A stretch of 64,000 bases of DNA from Ascoidea asiatica (taxonomy: Eukaryota > Ascomycota > Saccharomycetes > Ascoideales > Ascoideaceae): positions 1 to 64,000 of the forward strand of contig BCKQ01000024.1 of NCBI GenBank assembly GCA_001600695.1. Direction: 5' to 3'. Numbering within the stretch: position 1 is the stretch's first letter; the number at the start of each line of letters is the position of its first letter. Positions 1 to 11,152 of this stretch are shown piece by piece. Under the pieces are notes generated by a model. The model saw nothing but the letters and a program-made list of their open reading frames with translations, was not told the origin of the DNA and made no database searches. The position numbers were made by a program, and so were the translations under genes.

Positions 1-94
1 GTCATCCAACATCAACTGTCATCCAACATCAACTGTCATCCAACATCAACTGTCATCCAACATCAACTGTCATCCAACATCAACTGTCATCCAA
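1..94. repeat. 17-bp tandem repeat at window edge (candidate telomeric tract)
   Basis: Five perfect copies of a 17-bp unit (GTCATCCAACATCAACT) plus a 9-bp partial copy run from base 1 to 94, so the array probably continues upstream. The + strand unit has six C and one G, a strong strand asymmetry. A left chromosome end should show its C-rich strand 5' on the + strand, as here. Budding-yeast telomere units are often 8-25 bp, so a telomere is possible. An ordinary subtelomeric or intergenic minisatellite is the alternative. Confidence 0.85.
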
Positions 95-991
95 ATAGTG
101 GACTTGTATTAGAAACTTTACTTCAATTGTCAGAATTAATTAAAAAAAAAATTATTACGTTAGAAGTTTTGTTCAAGTAATTAGGCGCATTAACCAATAA
201 GAAGTATTAGTATATTTTGTCTTAATAACTATAGTAATGGTAAAAAAATGACTAAGTTACATCTTTGCAGATAGACAACTTAAATAGTTACCTAAAACAT
301 AAACCGGGCAAGTTTTACGTGATCATGTCACTTTTTTAGCAGATGTGACATGTTATAAAGGTCAGATGGTCAGGTAAACTTTATTAGCCACGCAAAGGCT
401 TGTTTGGCCTAATTTAATTATAGTAATAAGTACATTTTTGGTCCGAATTACAATCATCGGGAAAGAATATTAAGTGGTGTTATTAAACTGTTGTTTTTAC
501 TGCGAGTTAATGTAGTAACTTAAACCTGACCCAGCTCCTGCTACAATACGACCACCCATCGTGCTAGCTTTTTTCACTACGAACCAGAATCGTCGTGCCT
601 TACTTCTACAGAATTTGGGATAGCAACAAGTAAAAGAAACGTTAATTCTAAAATAATTGAGTTAGTTGAAGCTAAATTATTTCCATTGATGAAAATTAAT
701 TAATTGAATAACTTATTAAGCTGGCTTGTTGACAAATTTAAAGTATTAAGTCTTTAAAAAGTTAAATACACTAATTTTGCTGTCAAATATCCCTGTTTTG
801 TAACTGGATAAAAGGAGAAACTCATTGCAAATAAAAATATACAATAAAATAAAATAAAAAAATATTAATATAAAATTCATAAATTCATCAATTAAGTAAT
901 AGCAATAATTACATATAAATATATATATATACACTTTTTATATATATTATATTAATATGATAGAAACTTTTGGAGGATCAAGTTAATATGA
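95..991. other. Noncoding stretch between tandem repeat and ALD 3' end
   Basis: AT-rich sequence with no convincing ORF. It holds the 3' flank of the aldehyde dehydrogenase gene (minus strand, stop at 992). A small patch at about 510-620 is richer in G+C and is open for about 40 codons on the minus strand, but it matches no family I recognise. If the repeat at 1-94 is telomeric, this is subtelomeric DNA. Confidence 0.6.
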
Positions 992-2566
992 TTAAGCTTT
1001 TTCAAGTCTAATTCTAACAGCTTTAACTTGAGTATAGTTATCTAAAGCATCTGCACCCATTTCTCTACCAATACCAGATTGACCAAAACCACCAAATGGA
1101 ACTTGAGGATGGAAATCATTATAAGTATTAACCCAGACAGTACCAGCTTTAACTCTATGAGAAACTTCAATGGCAGTATTAATATTTGAAGTATGAACAC
1201 CAGCAGCTAAACCATAAACAGAATTATTAGCTAATTTAACAACTTCATCAACATCAGAAAATTTACTAATTGTTACAACAGGACCAAAAATTTCATCTTT
1301 AACAATATTCATATTTTCTTTAACATCAGCAAAAATTGTTGGTTGAATAAAATAACCTTTATCACCAATTCTTTTACCACCAGTAACTAATCTTGCACCT
1401 TCTTTTTTACCAGTTTCAACATAACCTAAAATTTTATCTAATTGCATTTGAGAAGTTTGAGCACCTTGGAAAGTACCTTCAGCAAATGGATCACCAACTT
1501 TCAAAGTTTCAGCTTGTAATTTAAATTCTTTTAAAACTTCTTCATAAATTGTATCTTGTACATAAATTCTTGAACCAGCACAACAAACTTCACCAGAATT
1601 ATAATAAATACCCATAATCATATTTTGTACAGATTTTTTAATATTTGCATCAGCAAAAACAATATTTGGAGATTTACCACCTAATTCTAAAGTAATTTTT
1701 TTTAAATTTGATTCAGCAGCAGATTTCATTATAGTTCTACCAGTTCTTGTTGAACCAGTAAAAGCAACTTTTTTAATTTTTTGATGAGAAGAAATTGCAT
1801 TACCAACAGTACCACCAAAACCAGAAACAATATTTACAACACCTTTTGGAATACCAGCTTCTTTAACTAAAGTTGAAGCAAATAAAGCAGATAAAGGAGT
1901 TGATTCAGCAGTTTTTAAAACAACAGTATTACCAGTTGCTAAAGCAGGACCAATTTTCCATGACCACATTAATAAAGGAAAATTCCATGGTATAATTTGA
2001 CCACAGACACCTAAAGGTTCTCTTCTACTATATGAAAAATGACTTGAACCAGTTTCAATAAGTCTACCATAAACTTTATCAGCCCAACCTGCACAAGATC
2101 TAAGATAAGAAGCAACTAAACCAACATCACCTTTTGCTAATTGTAAAGCTTTACCATTATCTAAAGATTCAATTGAAGCTAAAGTATCTAAATTTGATTC
2201 AATTAATTCAGCTAAATTATAAAGATATTTACCTCTAATTGAAGGATCTTGAGTTGCCCATTCAGTTTCTTCAAAAGCTTTTAAAGCAGCATCAACAGCA
2301 ACATCAACATCATCTTCTCTACCTTCATAAACATGAGTAATTTCTTCTTCAGTTGATGGATTAATAACTTCAAAAGTTTTACCTTGTCTTGAAGGTACAA
2401 ATTCATTATTAATAAATAAACCTGTTGGTTGATTATATTTTATACCATTTGGTAAAGTTATTGGTACAGATAATGGTAATTTATTTGTTGTTGAATATAA
2501 TCTAATTTTATTTAAATTCAATTTTGCAATTGATTTAATTGATAAATTTGATGAAGCTCTTAACAT
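992..2566 (-). CDS. ALD4: Mitochondrial aldehyde dehydrogenase (ALD4/ALD5 type)
   Basis: A 524-residue NAD(P)+-dependent aldehyde dehydrogenase that oxidises acetaldehyde to acetate. The first ~25 residues are rich in Ser, Arg, Lys and Leu with no acidic residue, typical of a mitochondrial presequence, and the mature enzyme would begin near residue 30. The full fold is present: the PWNFP segment with conserved Asn195, FTGSTRTG (about 269-276, NAD-binding loop), general base Glu294 in ELGGKSPN, and catalytic Cys328 in the [10 protein letters not shown] segment. Length matches yeast Ald4/Ald5 (about 520). The start is an ATG just upstream of the presequence. Family assignment is very secure; choosing between ALD4 and ALD5, or cofactor preference, is not possible by eye. 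Its upstream region contains the longest G+C-rich island here. Confidence 0.93.
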   Translation of the reverse strand: MLRASSNLSIKSIAKLNLNKIRLYSTTNKLPLSVPITLPNGIKYNQPTGLFINNEFVPSRQGKTFEVINPSTEEEITHVYEGREDDVDVAVDAALKAFEETEWATQDPSIRGKYLYNLAELIESNLDTLASIESLDNGKALQLAKGDVGLVASYLRSCAGWADKVYGRLIETGSSHFSYSRREPLGVCGQIIPWNFPLLMWSWKIGPALATGNTVVLKTAESTPLSALFASTLVKEAGIPKGVVNIVSGFGGTVGNAISSHQKIKKVAFTGSTRTGRTIMKSAAESNLKKITLELGGKSPNIVFADANIKKSVQNMIMGIYYNSGEVCCAGSRIYVQDTIYEEVLKEFKLQAETLKVGDPFAEGTFQGAQTSQMQLDKILGYVETGKKEGARLVTGGKRIGDKGYFIQPTIFADVKENMNIVKDEIFGPVVTISKFSDVDEVVKLANNSVYGLAAGVHTSNINTAIEVSHRVKAGTVWVNTYNDFHPQVPFGGFGQSGIGREMGADALDNYTQVKAVRIRLEKA

Positions 2567-4495
2567 TTTTTTATTATAGAATATAAATTAATAAATTTTA
2601 ATTATGGGAATATAAGTAATAAGTTTTAAATAACTGAATATAAGTAATATGTAATAAGTAATATATATCAAATTGAACTATTTATTATTATTATGATTAT
2701 GATAATAAACTGAATATAAATTGATATTAAAGATAAATAATGTAATAATGAAAAAGAATAATAAAAGATATAAACATATAAAGAAAAGGAAATTGGAGTT
2801 TATATATAATACATTTTATAATACATGTTTAATACAAGTTGGTAATAATTATTGATTAGTAACAAGAATTTTAATTGAAATCTTGATTTGTAATATTTAA
2901 CCAATAAACGATAAGTAAAAGATGATTGAAATTGTTAGGTGTGAAAAGAATCGAAGAAAAAAAAGATAAAAAAAAAAACAGTTGGCGCTGTTAAAAAGAA
3001 GTAAAAAAGTATTTAGTAAATTGAGAGTATTTGATAGTAATAATTGTAATTGATAATATTTCACACTTCTGCTTTGGGACAGAGAGTATATTAGTTACAC
3101 TCTTCGGAGCACGTACGTAATGCCCGCAGCGCCACGAGTGGGCAAAGAAAGTTGGCTCCCCCTCACTCGAGCGAGCGCAGCCGCTCTCAGCCAGCCCAGA
3201 ACCTCATCGCCCGCAGCACGCAGACAGTCGGTTATGTCCCGGTTTGGCCGTGCTCTTGTCCTGGACCGGTTTTTCATGCTTTATTTTGGTGACCAGTGTT
3301 TAGTGTCCAGTGCCAATAATAATTAATTCACACCTCTGCCTTACTAAACTCTATTGTGTTGTTTCGTGGAGGAACTCCGAATCTACCGCTGTTTTCTACT
3401 CCACCTTCCCAAATTGAGATTTGACATTATTGGATATTTCTCTTGCTTCAATGCCAGTTATCGGATTATCAATGCTTTTCTTTCGGTATCAAATTTCTGT
3501 TCTGCCACTGTCCTAAATCCGCCAGAACCCCTCTTTCAGTCGGTGTCTCACTGTGGTGCACCGTGCCACCCAGTACTAAACCGCACTCTCAAGGTCCGAG
3601 GGTCGGATATTGCCATCGTCTCTGCCCCTCTTTCCTTTTTAGACGTGGCTGTTGGCTTGCAGCGCTAGGAAACTCCGAACCTGGGGCTACTTCGAGCTCC
3701 GTGTGCCTGCGCTTTGTAAACCTTAATTCTTCTAGTTTCGTGACAGATTTTTAATTTTGTTTGTGTTTTTATTATTTTTATTTTGCCGATTTGAAATTTT
3801 CCAGTTTTATTCTTTCCGTTACGTAATCATTTTTAGCTTTCTTTAACTAATTAACTTAATATCGTATTAATTCTTATTCTATCGTATTTTATTCCTCTTT
3901 TTATTTAAGATTCTTCTATAAATTGTATTAAAATATTCGGTTAAATATATTTATATTTCTATTTATATTTGTATATCTCTATTTAACACATTTTCAATTT
4001 TAAAATTTTGATTCCGTATAAATTAAAATGAAAATTGAATTAGATATAAATACCGATAGGTAAGATTGAAAATATTGGGGCAAATTTTTTATAAAGAGAA
4101 AAAACATCATAAAAAAAATATGAAATTTGAATTTTGAGATTTTGGATATGAAATATGAGATATGAGATATGAATTATGAAATAAATATAAAAATTAAATT
4201 AAATTAAACGAGGATTAAAAAAAAAGACTAGGAAATTAAGATAATAAAGTAATAAGGTAAATTTTTATAACTTTATACTTCATAAAGATATATAAAACTA
4301 TCAGTAACTTAACTAATTAAAAAATATAATTAGGAATTCATATACAGTAATTTTTAGGGAAAAAAAAAAAAAAAAAGAAGCAGCAATAGTTAAATAATAA
4401 TAACAAAAATTTAATAAAAATTAATATTCAAAATGAATAATTTAAAAAAAAATTAATATATAAAAAATGCAACATTTATTAATAAATCTTTTTAT
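2567..4495. other. Intergenic region upstream of ALD, downstream of B56 copy 1
   Basis: This 1.9-kb gap holds the ALD promoter (minus strand) and the 3' flank of the B56 gene. Flanks are extremely AT-rich (7 of 60 G+C at 2581-2640). A G+C-rich block sits in the middle and is listed separately. Short ORFs inside it show no family resemblance and are attributed to the low stop density of G+C-rich DNA. Confidence 0.7.
3062..3725. promoter_or_regulatory. G+C-rich intergenic island upstream of ALD
   Basis: Bases 3121-3180 are 40/60 G+C inside DNA that is otherwise mostly A/T. The block has two parts, about 3075-3325 and 3345-3720. The first is bracketed by imperfect 15-bp direct repeats at 3061-3075 and 3328-3342 (two mismatches). 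It contains CpG-rich segments and short runs such as CCCCCTC. Its position about 0.5-1.2 kb upstream of the ALD start suggests an upstream regulatory block. No protein, tRNA or rRNA match is recognised. Confidence 0.45.
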
Positions 4496-7483
4496 TTAAC
4501 TCATTATTGTATCAACAATTGAGTCTGATTGAGTCTCTTTATTCTCTTTATTCTCTTTATTTTCTTTAGATTTATTATCTTTATTATCTCCTGAATTACT
4601 CATGTTACTATTACTATTGCTATTGCTATTGTTATTATTATTACTATTCACATTCACATTCATATCTCTATCACTGATATTACTATATGCTTCTTCAAAA
4701 TGTGTTGATAATCTCTCAATACTATTATCTTCTCCATTATTAATATTATCATTATTATTACCATTATAATTATAATTATAATAGCTATTATTACTATCAT
4801 ATGGTGGTATTTTAATTTCTCCCGTTTTTATTCTATTAACATATTCATCTAATTTTTTCCATCTTTCTTTATTGATTTCATTAATTTTCTTATTTTCTTT
4901 AATACTTGATTCATATAATAATCCACATTGATTATATAAAATTGGATTAAATTCCATAAATATTTTTAATGCATTCATTGCTAATGTCGATATAGTTCTT
5001 TTCCAACTATTACCTGAAGACATTGAATCATATAAATCAAATTCATTATTATCTCCTTCATATAGATTATTTCCATTATTATTTTCACTATTATTACTAT
5101 TATTATTATTATTTCCATCACCGGTATTATTACCATTACCATTATTATTCCTATTTCCAAATTCATCATTTGTTTGTTCTAATTCACTTGATGAAACTTC
5201 ATATAATCCTGGAAATATAACTGGTAAAATTTTATCTGCATTTTCTGTAACTAAATTTAAAAAATATTCATTATTCCAATAGCAAAGTACTTTTTCTGCA
5301 ACTTGTAAATGTGGTGATGTTATACATTTCGATATTTGTGCTAATAATGGTACACAAATTTTACTAAATTCATCTGGATCAATGACTTCAAAAATATCTT
5401 CAATTTCATTTAAAAACATTATTTCTTTTGATGAATTTATTTTGGGCCAATATCTTAATAATCCCATAATAACATCTTCTGTTAAAGTTGGATCTTTTTC
5501 TAAAAATTGTACAACACAATAAGCTAATTGTGGATGATATAAAGATAAACATTTAACTTTATGTAAAGGTAATAAAACTCTACATAAAAAAATTTTATGT
5601 TCTTCTTTTAAAGGTAATGCAAATCCATTTATAATTGATCCTAAAATTTCTAATAATTCAGAAACTCCATTAAATCTACCAGTTTCATAAATAAAAGTTA
5701 AAAATACATTATTCATTGATCTTCTTATAAATGCTCTTAAACTTAAAAATTTCCCATAAATTCTATGTAATGTTGTTTTCAAACAATCTCTTTCTCTTGG
5801 ATCTTCAGAATCAAATAATTCTAATAATTTTAAAATAAATTCATGATCAATATATTGTTTTGCTTGTTGATGTACAAAATCTGGACTTTCAACAAATCTT
5901 AAAAAAAATTCATAAACAACTTGCATATGTGGCCATGCAATTTCTGATACAGGTTCATCTTCATCAGGATCATAAATATCACCAATTGGATTAACTGGCG
6001 GTGGAATTGGTCTAAATAAATTTTTTTTAAACATTTCAATTACATTTTCATACATTTCTTCAGTATATGTTAATCTATTTGTTGAAATAAATTCAATTAA
6101 TTCTTGTAATGTTAATCTTTTTAATTCTTTACCTCTAATATCATCAGAAGGATCATTAAAATTAAATATTATATTACATTGTTGAACTTTTTTAATAAAT
6201 AATGGAATTTTATCTTCTGAATGAACTTCATCAAATGATGGTAATGGTTCAAAAATTTCTTTCTTTGAAGTTGGTTCGAATCTTGAAGATGAATGCCTCT
6301 GTGGCGATTTAATTAAATCAATATCTAAATTATTTGGTGGAGGTAATCTATCAAAAGAATGTGAAGAACGTGGTATTATTTGATTATCATCAAATGAAGA
6401 ATTATTTATCACATTATTACTAGAATTATTATTATTATTATTATTATTATTTAATGGAGTAGAATTTAAACCAATATTATTTGAATTAAATGGACTTTTT
6501 AAAGAATTTGAATTTGAATTTGAAGATGAAGAAGATGAGTCATCACTTTTATTTGAATTTTTATCAAGAACAATATTTGGTAAATTTGGATTTACATTTG
6601 AATTTGGAGAAATTATTAAACCTTGAGATAATGGTTTAATATTTGATTTATTTGATTTATTTGATTTTGACTGTTTAGATTGATTTTTATCTTGATATGA
6701 TTTTGAATCATTATTTTTTGTATTATTATTATTACTATTATTATTTATTTTAACTTTATCTTTATCTTTATCTCTAATTCTTTGATCTTTTTCTCTTTTT
6801 TCCTTTTCTTTTTCTTTTAATTTTTCCCTTTCTTTATCTTTTTCTTTTTCTTTTTCTTTTTCTTTTTTATCATGATTTTTTTTATCTTTAAATTTTTTAC
6901 TTAAACTTTCAGAAGAATTTGAATTTGAATTTGGATTTAAACTTGAATTTAAAGTTGCATTTTTTAATTTTGATTTAAAAGTTGATTTTGAATCCAGACC
7001 TGAGTTATTATTATTATTACTATTGGTATTATTATTTGAATCTTTTGAAGATTTATGTGAAGTTAAAGAAGAAGTTGAAGATAATATTGAATTTTTTCTT
7101 GATTTATCAGTTGAAAAAGAATATTTTGATTTTTTTAAAGTTGAATCATTAGAGTTATTGATATCATTATTACTATTACTTATACTTGAAGAACTATTAC
7201 TTGAAGCACTATTACTATTACTACTCGATTTTTGATCTATATTCTGAGAATTTGAATTTAAACTTGGATTTGAATTTAGATTTGAATTTGAATTTGAATT
7301 TGAATTTGAATTTGAATTTGAATTTGAATTTGAATTTGAACTTGAACTTGAACTTGAACTAGAATTTGAATTTATAGAATTATTTTCTTTTTCATCTTTT
7401 TTTAAAGAAAATTTAGATTCAGAGTGAGATTTTGATCTTGAAAGAACTCTTTTTTTAAAACCTTTCATCATTTTATCCATCAT
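4496..7483 (-). CDS. RTS1: PP2A regulatory subunit B, B56/B' family (RTS1-like), copy 1
   Basis: A 995-residue B56-type targeting subunit of protein phosphatase 2A, which in yeast controls stress response, septin dynamics and chromosome segregation. Residues 1 to about 390 are low complexity: Ser/Asn repeats, a Lys/Glu/Asp-rich block with KEKEKEK-type runs, and poly-Asn. The conserved HEAT-like B56 core runs from about 412 ([10 protein letters not shown]) to about 760, with landmarks [61 protein letters not shown] and [11 protein letters not shown] charged Asn-rich tail follows. It is longer than S. cerevisiae Rts1 (757) because of the tails. The ATG at 7483 is followed by further Met codons (MMDKMM), so the exact start could shift slightly. 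A close paralogue lies at 56850-59285. Confidence 0.93.
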   Translation of the reverse strand: MMDKMMKGFKKRVLSRSKSHSESKFSLKKDEKENNSINSNSSSSSSSSSNSNSNSNSNSNSNSNSNSNLNSNPSLNSNSQNIDQKSSSNSNSASSNSSSSISNSNNDINNSNDSTLKKSKYSFSTDKSRKNSILSSTSSLTSHKSSKDSNNNTNSNNNNNSGLDSKSTFKSKLKNATLNSSLNPNSNSNSSESLSKKFKDKKNHDKKEKEKEKEKDKEREKLKEKEKEKREKDQRIRDKDKDKVKINNNSNNNNTKNNDSKSYQDKNQSKQSKSNKSNKSNIKPLSQGLIISPNSNVNPNLPNIVLDKNSNKSDDSSSSSSNSNSNSLKSPFNSNNIGLNSTPLNNNNNNNNNSSNNVINNSSFDDNQIIPRSSHSFDRLPPPNNLDIDLIKSPQRHSSSRFEPTSKKEIFEPLPSFDEVHSEDKIPLFIKKVQQCNIIFNFNDPSDDIRGKELKRLTLQELIEFISTNRLTYTEEMYENVIEMFKKNLFRPIPPPVNPIGDIYDPDEDEPVSEIAWPHMQVVYEFFLRFVESPDFVHQQAKQYIDHEFILKLLELFDSEDPRERDCLKTTLHRIYGKFLSLRAFIRRSMNNVFLTFIYETGRFNGVSELLEILGSIINGFALPLKEEHKIFLCRVLLPLHKVKCLSLYHPQLAYCVVQFLEKDPTLTEDVIMGLLRYWPKINSSKEIMFLNEIEDIFEVIDPDEFSKICVPLLAQISKCITSPHLQVAEKVLCYWNNEYFLNLVTENADKILPVIFPGLYEVSSSELEQTNDEFGNRNNNGNGNNTGDGNNNNNSNNSENNNGNNLYEGDNNEFDLYDSMSSGNSWKRTISTLAMNALKIFMEFNPILYNQCGLLYESSIKENKKINEINKERWKKLDEYVNRIKTGEIKIPPYDSNNSYYNYNYNGNNNDNINNGEDNSIERLSTHFEEAYSNISDRDMNVNVNSNNNNNSNSNSNSNMSNSGDNKDNKSKENKENKENKETQSDSIVDTIMS

Positions 7484-8562
7484 GAGTAAAGTTAATTGAT
7501 TATTATTATAGAATATTATGAATGATTATTAATGATTATTGATGATTAACAATTATTTATTATTAATAAATAATATCAATTTTAAAGCAATTTGTAGACC
7601 GGAAATTTAAATATTTAGTCTAAATTTGAAACACAAGATGAAAATTGAAATTATAAATACACTAAAATTATTATAAATTAATTGAAATTCTTCAAAACTT
7701 TTAAGAATTTGATATTAATTCAAATAAGAATGATCATAAACTTGATAATATAAGGACCTTTTAGATATATTATTATTATTATTATTATTAAATGATTATA
7801 CTTGATGAATGAAAAGAAGTGAAAACAAGGTACTGAAAACAATAACAATAAAAATTAAAAACAATAACAAGGAAAAATAATAAACAATAAGCAGAAATCG
7901 AAGAACTACTTCTATGAAGAACTACTTCTATATGTTCTTTTGAAAACAAACCTGAATCAATTCAGATACCTTTGATTATTTTAATAATACTTCTGTTGAC
8001 AGCTTTATATTTGATTATCTTAAGCTACATTCATCCAAATGATATGATATAATTATTGTATTGTGGGTGGTGGTGGTATTGGCGAAGACGAAGGTCTTGG
8101 TGCCTCTCTCACAAGTATATCACAGTGGAAATTCAGTTAGCGAGGTGGATGACTTGCGCTACGTAGCGAACATGGCCACTGCACGCTTTTCCCTGTCACG
8201 TCGCGCTACTCACAGGAAATTCTCCGAGGGAACCCACGAGAAATAAAAAAGTGCTGGAGGCAGGATGGATTCAGAATTGGATCCATTGTAGTGGTAGACG
8301 CATACTACTGTAATTAAACGTTTATTGATGTATTTGAGTGTATTGTGTGCATATAAGCAAATAATACATCATTAAACATATAAATTTCTTAACTTGCATT
8401 GGATCCACTGTTCTGGGTTTTTAGTTTTCTTTGTTTTCTTTTTTCTTTTTTCTTTTCTGAATAAAGGGTGTTTATTTGTTTGTCCATGATACTTTTCCTA
8501 TTCCTTTTCCATCTGTTTTACTTTATTAATAAGACAACATTATTATCATTATCAATCTGGTA
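7484..8562. promoter_or_regulatory. Divergent promoter region, B56 copy 1 / TatD hydrolase
   Basis: A 1.08-kb gap between two divergent starts. Most of it is AT-rich with short trinucleotide runs. A G+C-rich island occupies about 8058-8270. Inside it is a perfect 12-bp palindrome CGCTACGTAGCG at 8157-8168, a good candidate for a dimeric DNA-binding protein. The one long reading frame across the island (8061-8246) lacks any recognisable domain. Confidence 0.5.
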
Positions 8563-9813
8563 ATGGAACAAAATAAGAAGATCAGTTTAATAGATGCCCA
8601 TTGTCACTTGTCTCCAAACTGTTTCGATATTGATGTTGAAAGTCTAGCTGAAAGTATAATTAATCGTTTTCAAAAGGTGAATGAAAATGGAAAAAATGAT
8701 AATGAAACTATTAATGAAGATAAACAAGTTAAGCAGTTTGCTTTAATGTCAACTAACCACTTTGATGTAGAATTGGTTTTCAATTTATTCAATAACTTAA
8801 ATAATATTGGTAAGGAAGTTTTTGAAGATTTTGATCCTCAATTAATGATACCTTCTTTTGGTATTCATCCATGGTATTCTCACTTCTTTTATATTCCTGA
8901 TTTAAATTCAAATTCAAATTCAAATTCAATTTTGAATATTTCACTAGATAAAAAAACCCATTATAATCTAGTTTTACAACCATATACACTTAAATCAAAA
9001 GATAAAAAATTTGAAGAATTAGATAAAATTTTAGATTATTTACCTGATCCAATAAATTTAAATGATTATACTAATAATATAATTGAAAAAATTAATAATT
9101 TAAAAAATAAAAGTGATAAAAATATAATAATATTTATTGGTGAAATTGGTTTAGATAAATCTTTTAGAATTCCAATTAATGGATATCTTGGAAATAATTC
9201 ATTTCCAAAAGATTTAATAAATAAAGAAAAAAATTCATTAAATTTATTATCAAATTTAAAAGTTGATATAAATCATCAATTAAGAATTTTTAAAATTTTT
9301 TTAAATATCTCAATTGATTTAAATTTACCAATTTCTATACATTCTGTTAAATCTCATGGTTTATTATTTAATTCAATTAAAAATTTATTAATAATTTTCC
9401 ATAAAAAAAAAAAATTTCCTTCAATTTGTTTACATTCATATTCTGGTTCAATTGATTCAATTAAAGAATATTTAAATTTATTTAAAAAATTTAAATTAAA
9501 TAATATTTTTTTTTCATTTTCAAATATCATTAATGATAAAAATTCTAAAATCAATAAAAACAATAATAAAAATAATAAAAATAATCAATTTTCATTTATA
9601 AATATTATAAATTCAATTCCAGATTCAAATATTCTAATAGAAACAGATTTATCAATTGATAAATATTATTTAAATGATAATAATAATAGTGACAATCATT
9701 TTAATGATTTAAATCAAGAATTTCAATTAATTTGTGAAATTAAAAAGTGGTCTGTAAATCAAGGTTTAGAAATTTTAAATAATAATTTTAAAAGATTTGC
9801 AAATAATATTTAA
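8563..9813 (+). CDS. TatD-family metal-dependent hydrolase (YMR262W-like)
   Basis: A 416-residue member of the TatD DNase-like amidohydrolase superfamily. The metal ligands of the family are visible in order: HxH in IDAHCHL (His13, His15), Glu in FIGEIGLD (about 195), His in SIHSVKSHG (about 259), His in CLHSYSGS (about 290) and Asp in LIETDLS (about 361). SFGIHPWY is another typical segment. It is longer than yeast YMR262W (about 313 residues) because of Asn/Lys-rich insertions. TatD proteins act as 3'-5' exonucleases or endonucleases; activity of this fungal branch is not established, so only the family is firm. Convergent with the dioxygenase gene, 199 bp between stop codons. Confidence 0.85.
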   Translation: MEQNKKISLIDAHCHLSPNCFDIDVESLAESIINRFQKVNENGKNDNETINEDKQVKQFALMSTNHFDVELVFNLFNNLNNIGKEVFEDFDPQLMIPSFGIHPWYSHFFYIPDLNSNSNSNSILNISLDKKTHYNLVLQPYTLKSKDKKFEELDKILDYLPDPINLNDYTNNIIEKINNLKNKSDKNIIIFIGEIGLDKSFRIPINGYLGNNSFPKDLINKEKNSLNLLSNLKVDINHQLRIFKIFLNISIDLNLPISIHSVKSHGLLFNSIKNLLIIFHKKKKFPSICLHSYSGSIDSIKEYLNLFKKFKLNNIFFSFSNIINDKNSKINKNNNKNNKNNQFSFINIINSIPDSNILIETDLSIDKYYLNDNNNSDNHFNDLNQEFQLICEIKKWSVNQGLEILNNNFKRFANNI

Positions 9814-10012
9814 TATATTATTTATAAAATAAAGTAATTTATTGATATGAATATGAGTAATAAAAGTATATAAAACTAGAGAATATTTAAATTGAAAAAC
9901 AAAAAGATAAAAAAAGAGAGAAAAATATGAACAATTATAAGTATATATATTAATATAAATATAATTGGAAGATATAACACAAGAGTTTTCTTATTGAAGA
10001 AATAATTTTTAT

Positions 10013-11152
10013 TTATTTAACACAAATTGGATCTTCACCAGAAGCAATATTACATTGATGCATTAATCTTTTATCATCAGGACCAAATTCACCAGTAACA
10101 GAATGAGTAACACCTCTATTATAAAAAATTACTAAATCACCTTCATTCCAAGAATGTGTATAAATATATTTTGGATCCATTGCAGGTCTTAATAATCTTT
10201 GAGCTTCTAATCTTGATTTTTCTAAAGATAAAATTTCACCAGTTTTTTTATTAATTAATTTAAATACACAACATCCATGAATTTGTAAATGTTGTTTTTT
10301 TGTTGTTGGATTTGTCCAAACTAAAGGTAATCTTTTAATTTTTGAATCTTCCCAATTTGGTAATTTATTTAATGGAGTTTCTTTACCTTCACTAACTATA
10401 GTTAAACCATCCCAAGTTGCTTTTGTTGGAGAAATAAAAATATATGGATGTGGAGCATATTCAACAATTGTATTTAAAGCCATTTCTTTATCATCATTTG
10501 ATAATAAATCAAAAGCAATTTGACCACTTATAAAAGCAGTTGCACCTTTTGTTAATTCTAAAGTTTGATTTGTATCTTCATAAATAATTTTTTGTTTAAT
10601 ATTAGAATTTGGTACATGAATACCTAATAAAGTTGTACATTTTGGTGGAGATAAATCATATAAAGCCGAATCAATATGCCATCTATAAAATCTAGTTTGA
10701 TTATTATTTAATTCATTATTATTTAAAATTTTTTTATGAAAAGTTTTTTGAGAAGGTTGAGTTAAATTAAAATTTTTTAAACCATAATGATCTGAAGTCC
10801 AACTACCATTACCAATAACTTGAACTTGAGGTTGATTTGGAATTGTGGTACCATCTTTTCTTAAAATTGAATTTTCATGTCTAAAAGTTTTACCATGACC
10901 ATAATTTTGACTTAAATTATTACAAGTTTTATCAAATTTTGTTGTTAAATTAAATTGAGAATTTGGTGATAAATTTTTTTGATTTTTAATAACTAAAACT
11001 AAATATTTATGTAAAGATTCTTCTAATTTTTTAAAATCTTCATCATTTAATTTTGATGGATCATTAATATTATCAGGTAATTGAATAATTGCACCAAATT
11101 TAGAATTTTCTAATGGAATTGTTTTTAAAGTAAAATTTTCAGTAGTTGTCAT
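10013..11152 (-). CDS. xan1: Fe(II)/2-oxoglutarate-dependent xanthine dioxygenase (Xan1/XanA-like)
   Basis: A TauD-like dioxygenase of 379 residues. The ATG at 11152 is preferred; the frame is open to 11179 but has no upstream ATG. The iron-binding facial triad is visible: HxD in RWHIDSALYDLSPP (about His158, Asp160) and the distal His in NRGVTHSVTGEF (about 350). The 2-oxoglutarate-binding Arg probably lies in the following DDKRLMHQC segment. The long HIDSALYDLSPPK motif and overall length fit fungal xanthine dioxygenases, which convert xanthine to uric acid without xanthine dehydrogenase. S. cerevisiae lacks this enzyme. A sulfonate or taurine dioxygenase is the alternative, less likely given that motif. 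About 480 bp upstream is a symmetric CCG-N10-CGG element that may bind a Zn2Cys6 regulator. Confidence 0.78.
   Translation of the reverse strand: MTTTENFTLKTIPLENSKFGAIIQLPDNINDPSKLNDEDFKKLEESLHKYLVLVIKNQKNLSPNSQFNLTTKFDKTCNNLSQNYGHGKTFRHENSILRKDGTTIPNQPQVQVIGNGSWTSDHYGLKNFNLTQPSQKTFHKKILNNNELNNNQTRFYRWHIDSALYDLSPPKCTTLLGIHVPNSNIKQKIIYEDTNQTLELTKGATAFISGQIAFDLLSNDDKEMALNTIVEYAPHPYIFISPTKATWDGLTIVSEGKETPLNKLPNWEDSKIKRLPLVWTNPTTKKQHLQIHGCCVFKLINKKTGEILSLEKSRLEAQRLLRPAMDPKYIYTHSWNEGDLVIFYNRGVTHSVTGEFGPDDKRLMHQCNIASGEDPICVK

Noticed and set aside
3120-3754. Several overlapping ORFs of 60-104 codons in the ALD-upstream island
   Set aside because: They arise because G+C-rich DNA has few stops. Compositions differ from the neighbours' proteins and no domain is visible.
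6265-6280. GGTTCGAATC resembling a tRNA B box
   Set aside because: It lies inside the B56 coding sequence, with no A box or cloverleaf around it. A similar GGTTCAAATC at about 58420 is the same codons in the paralogue.
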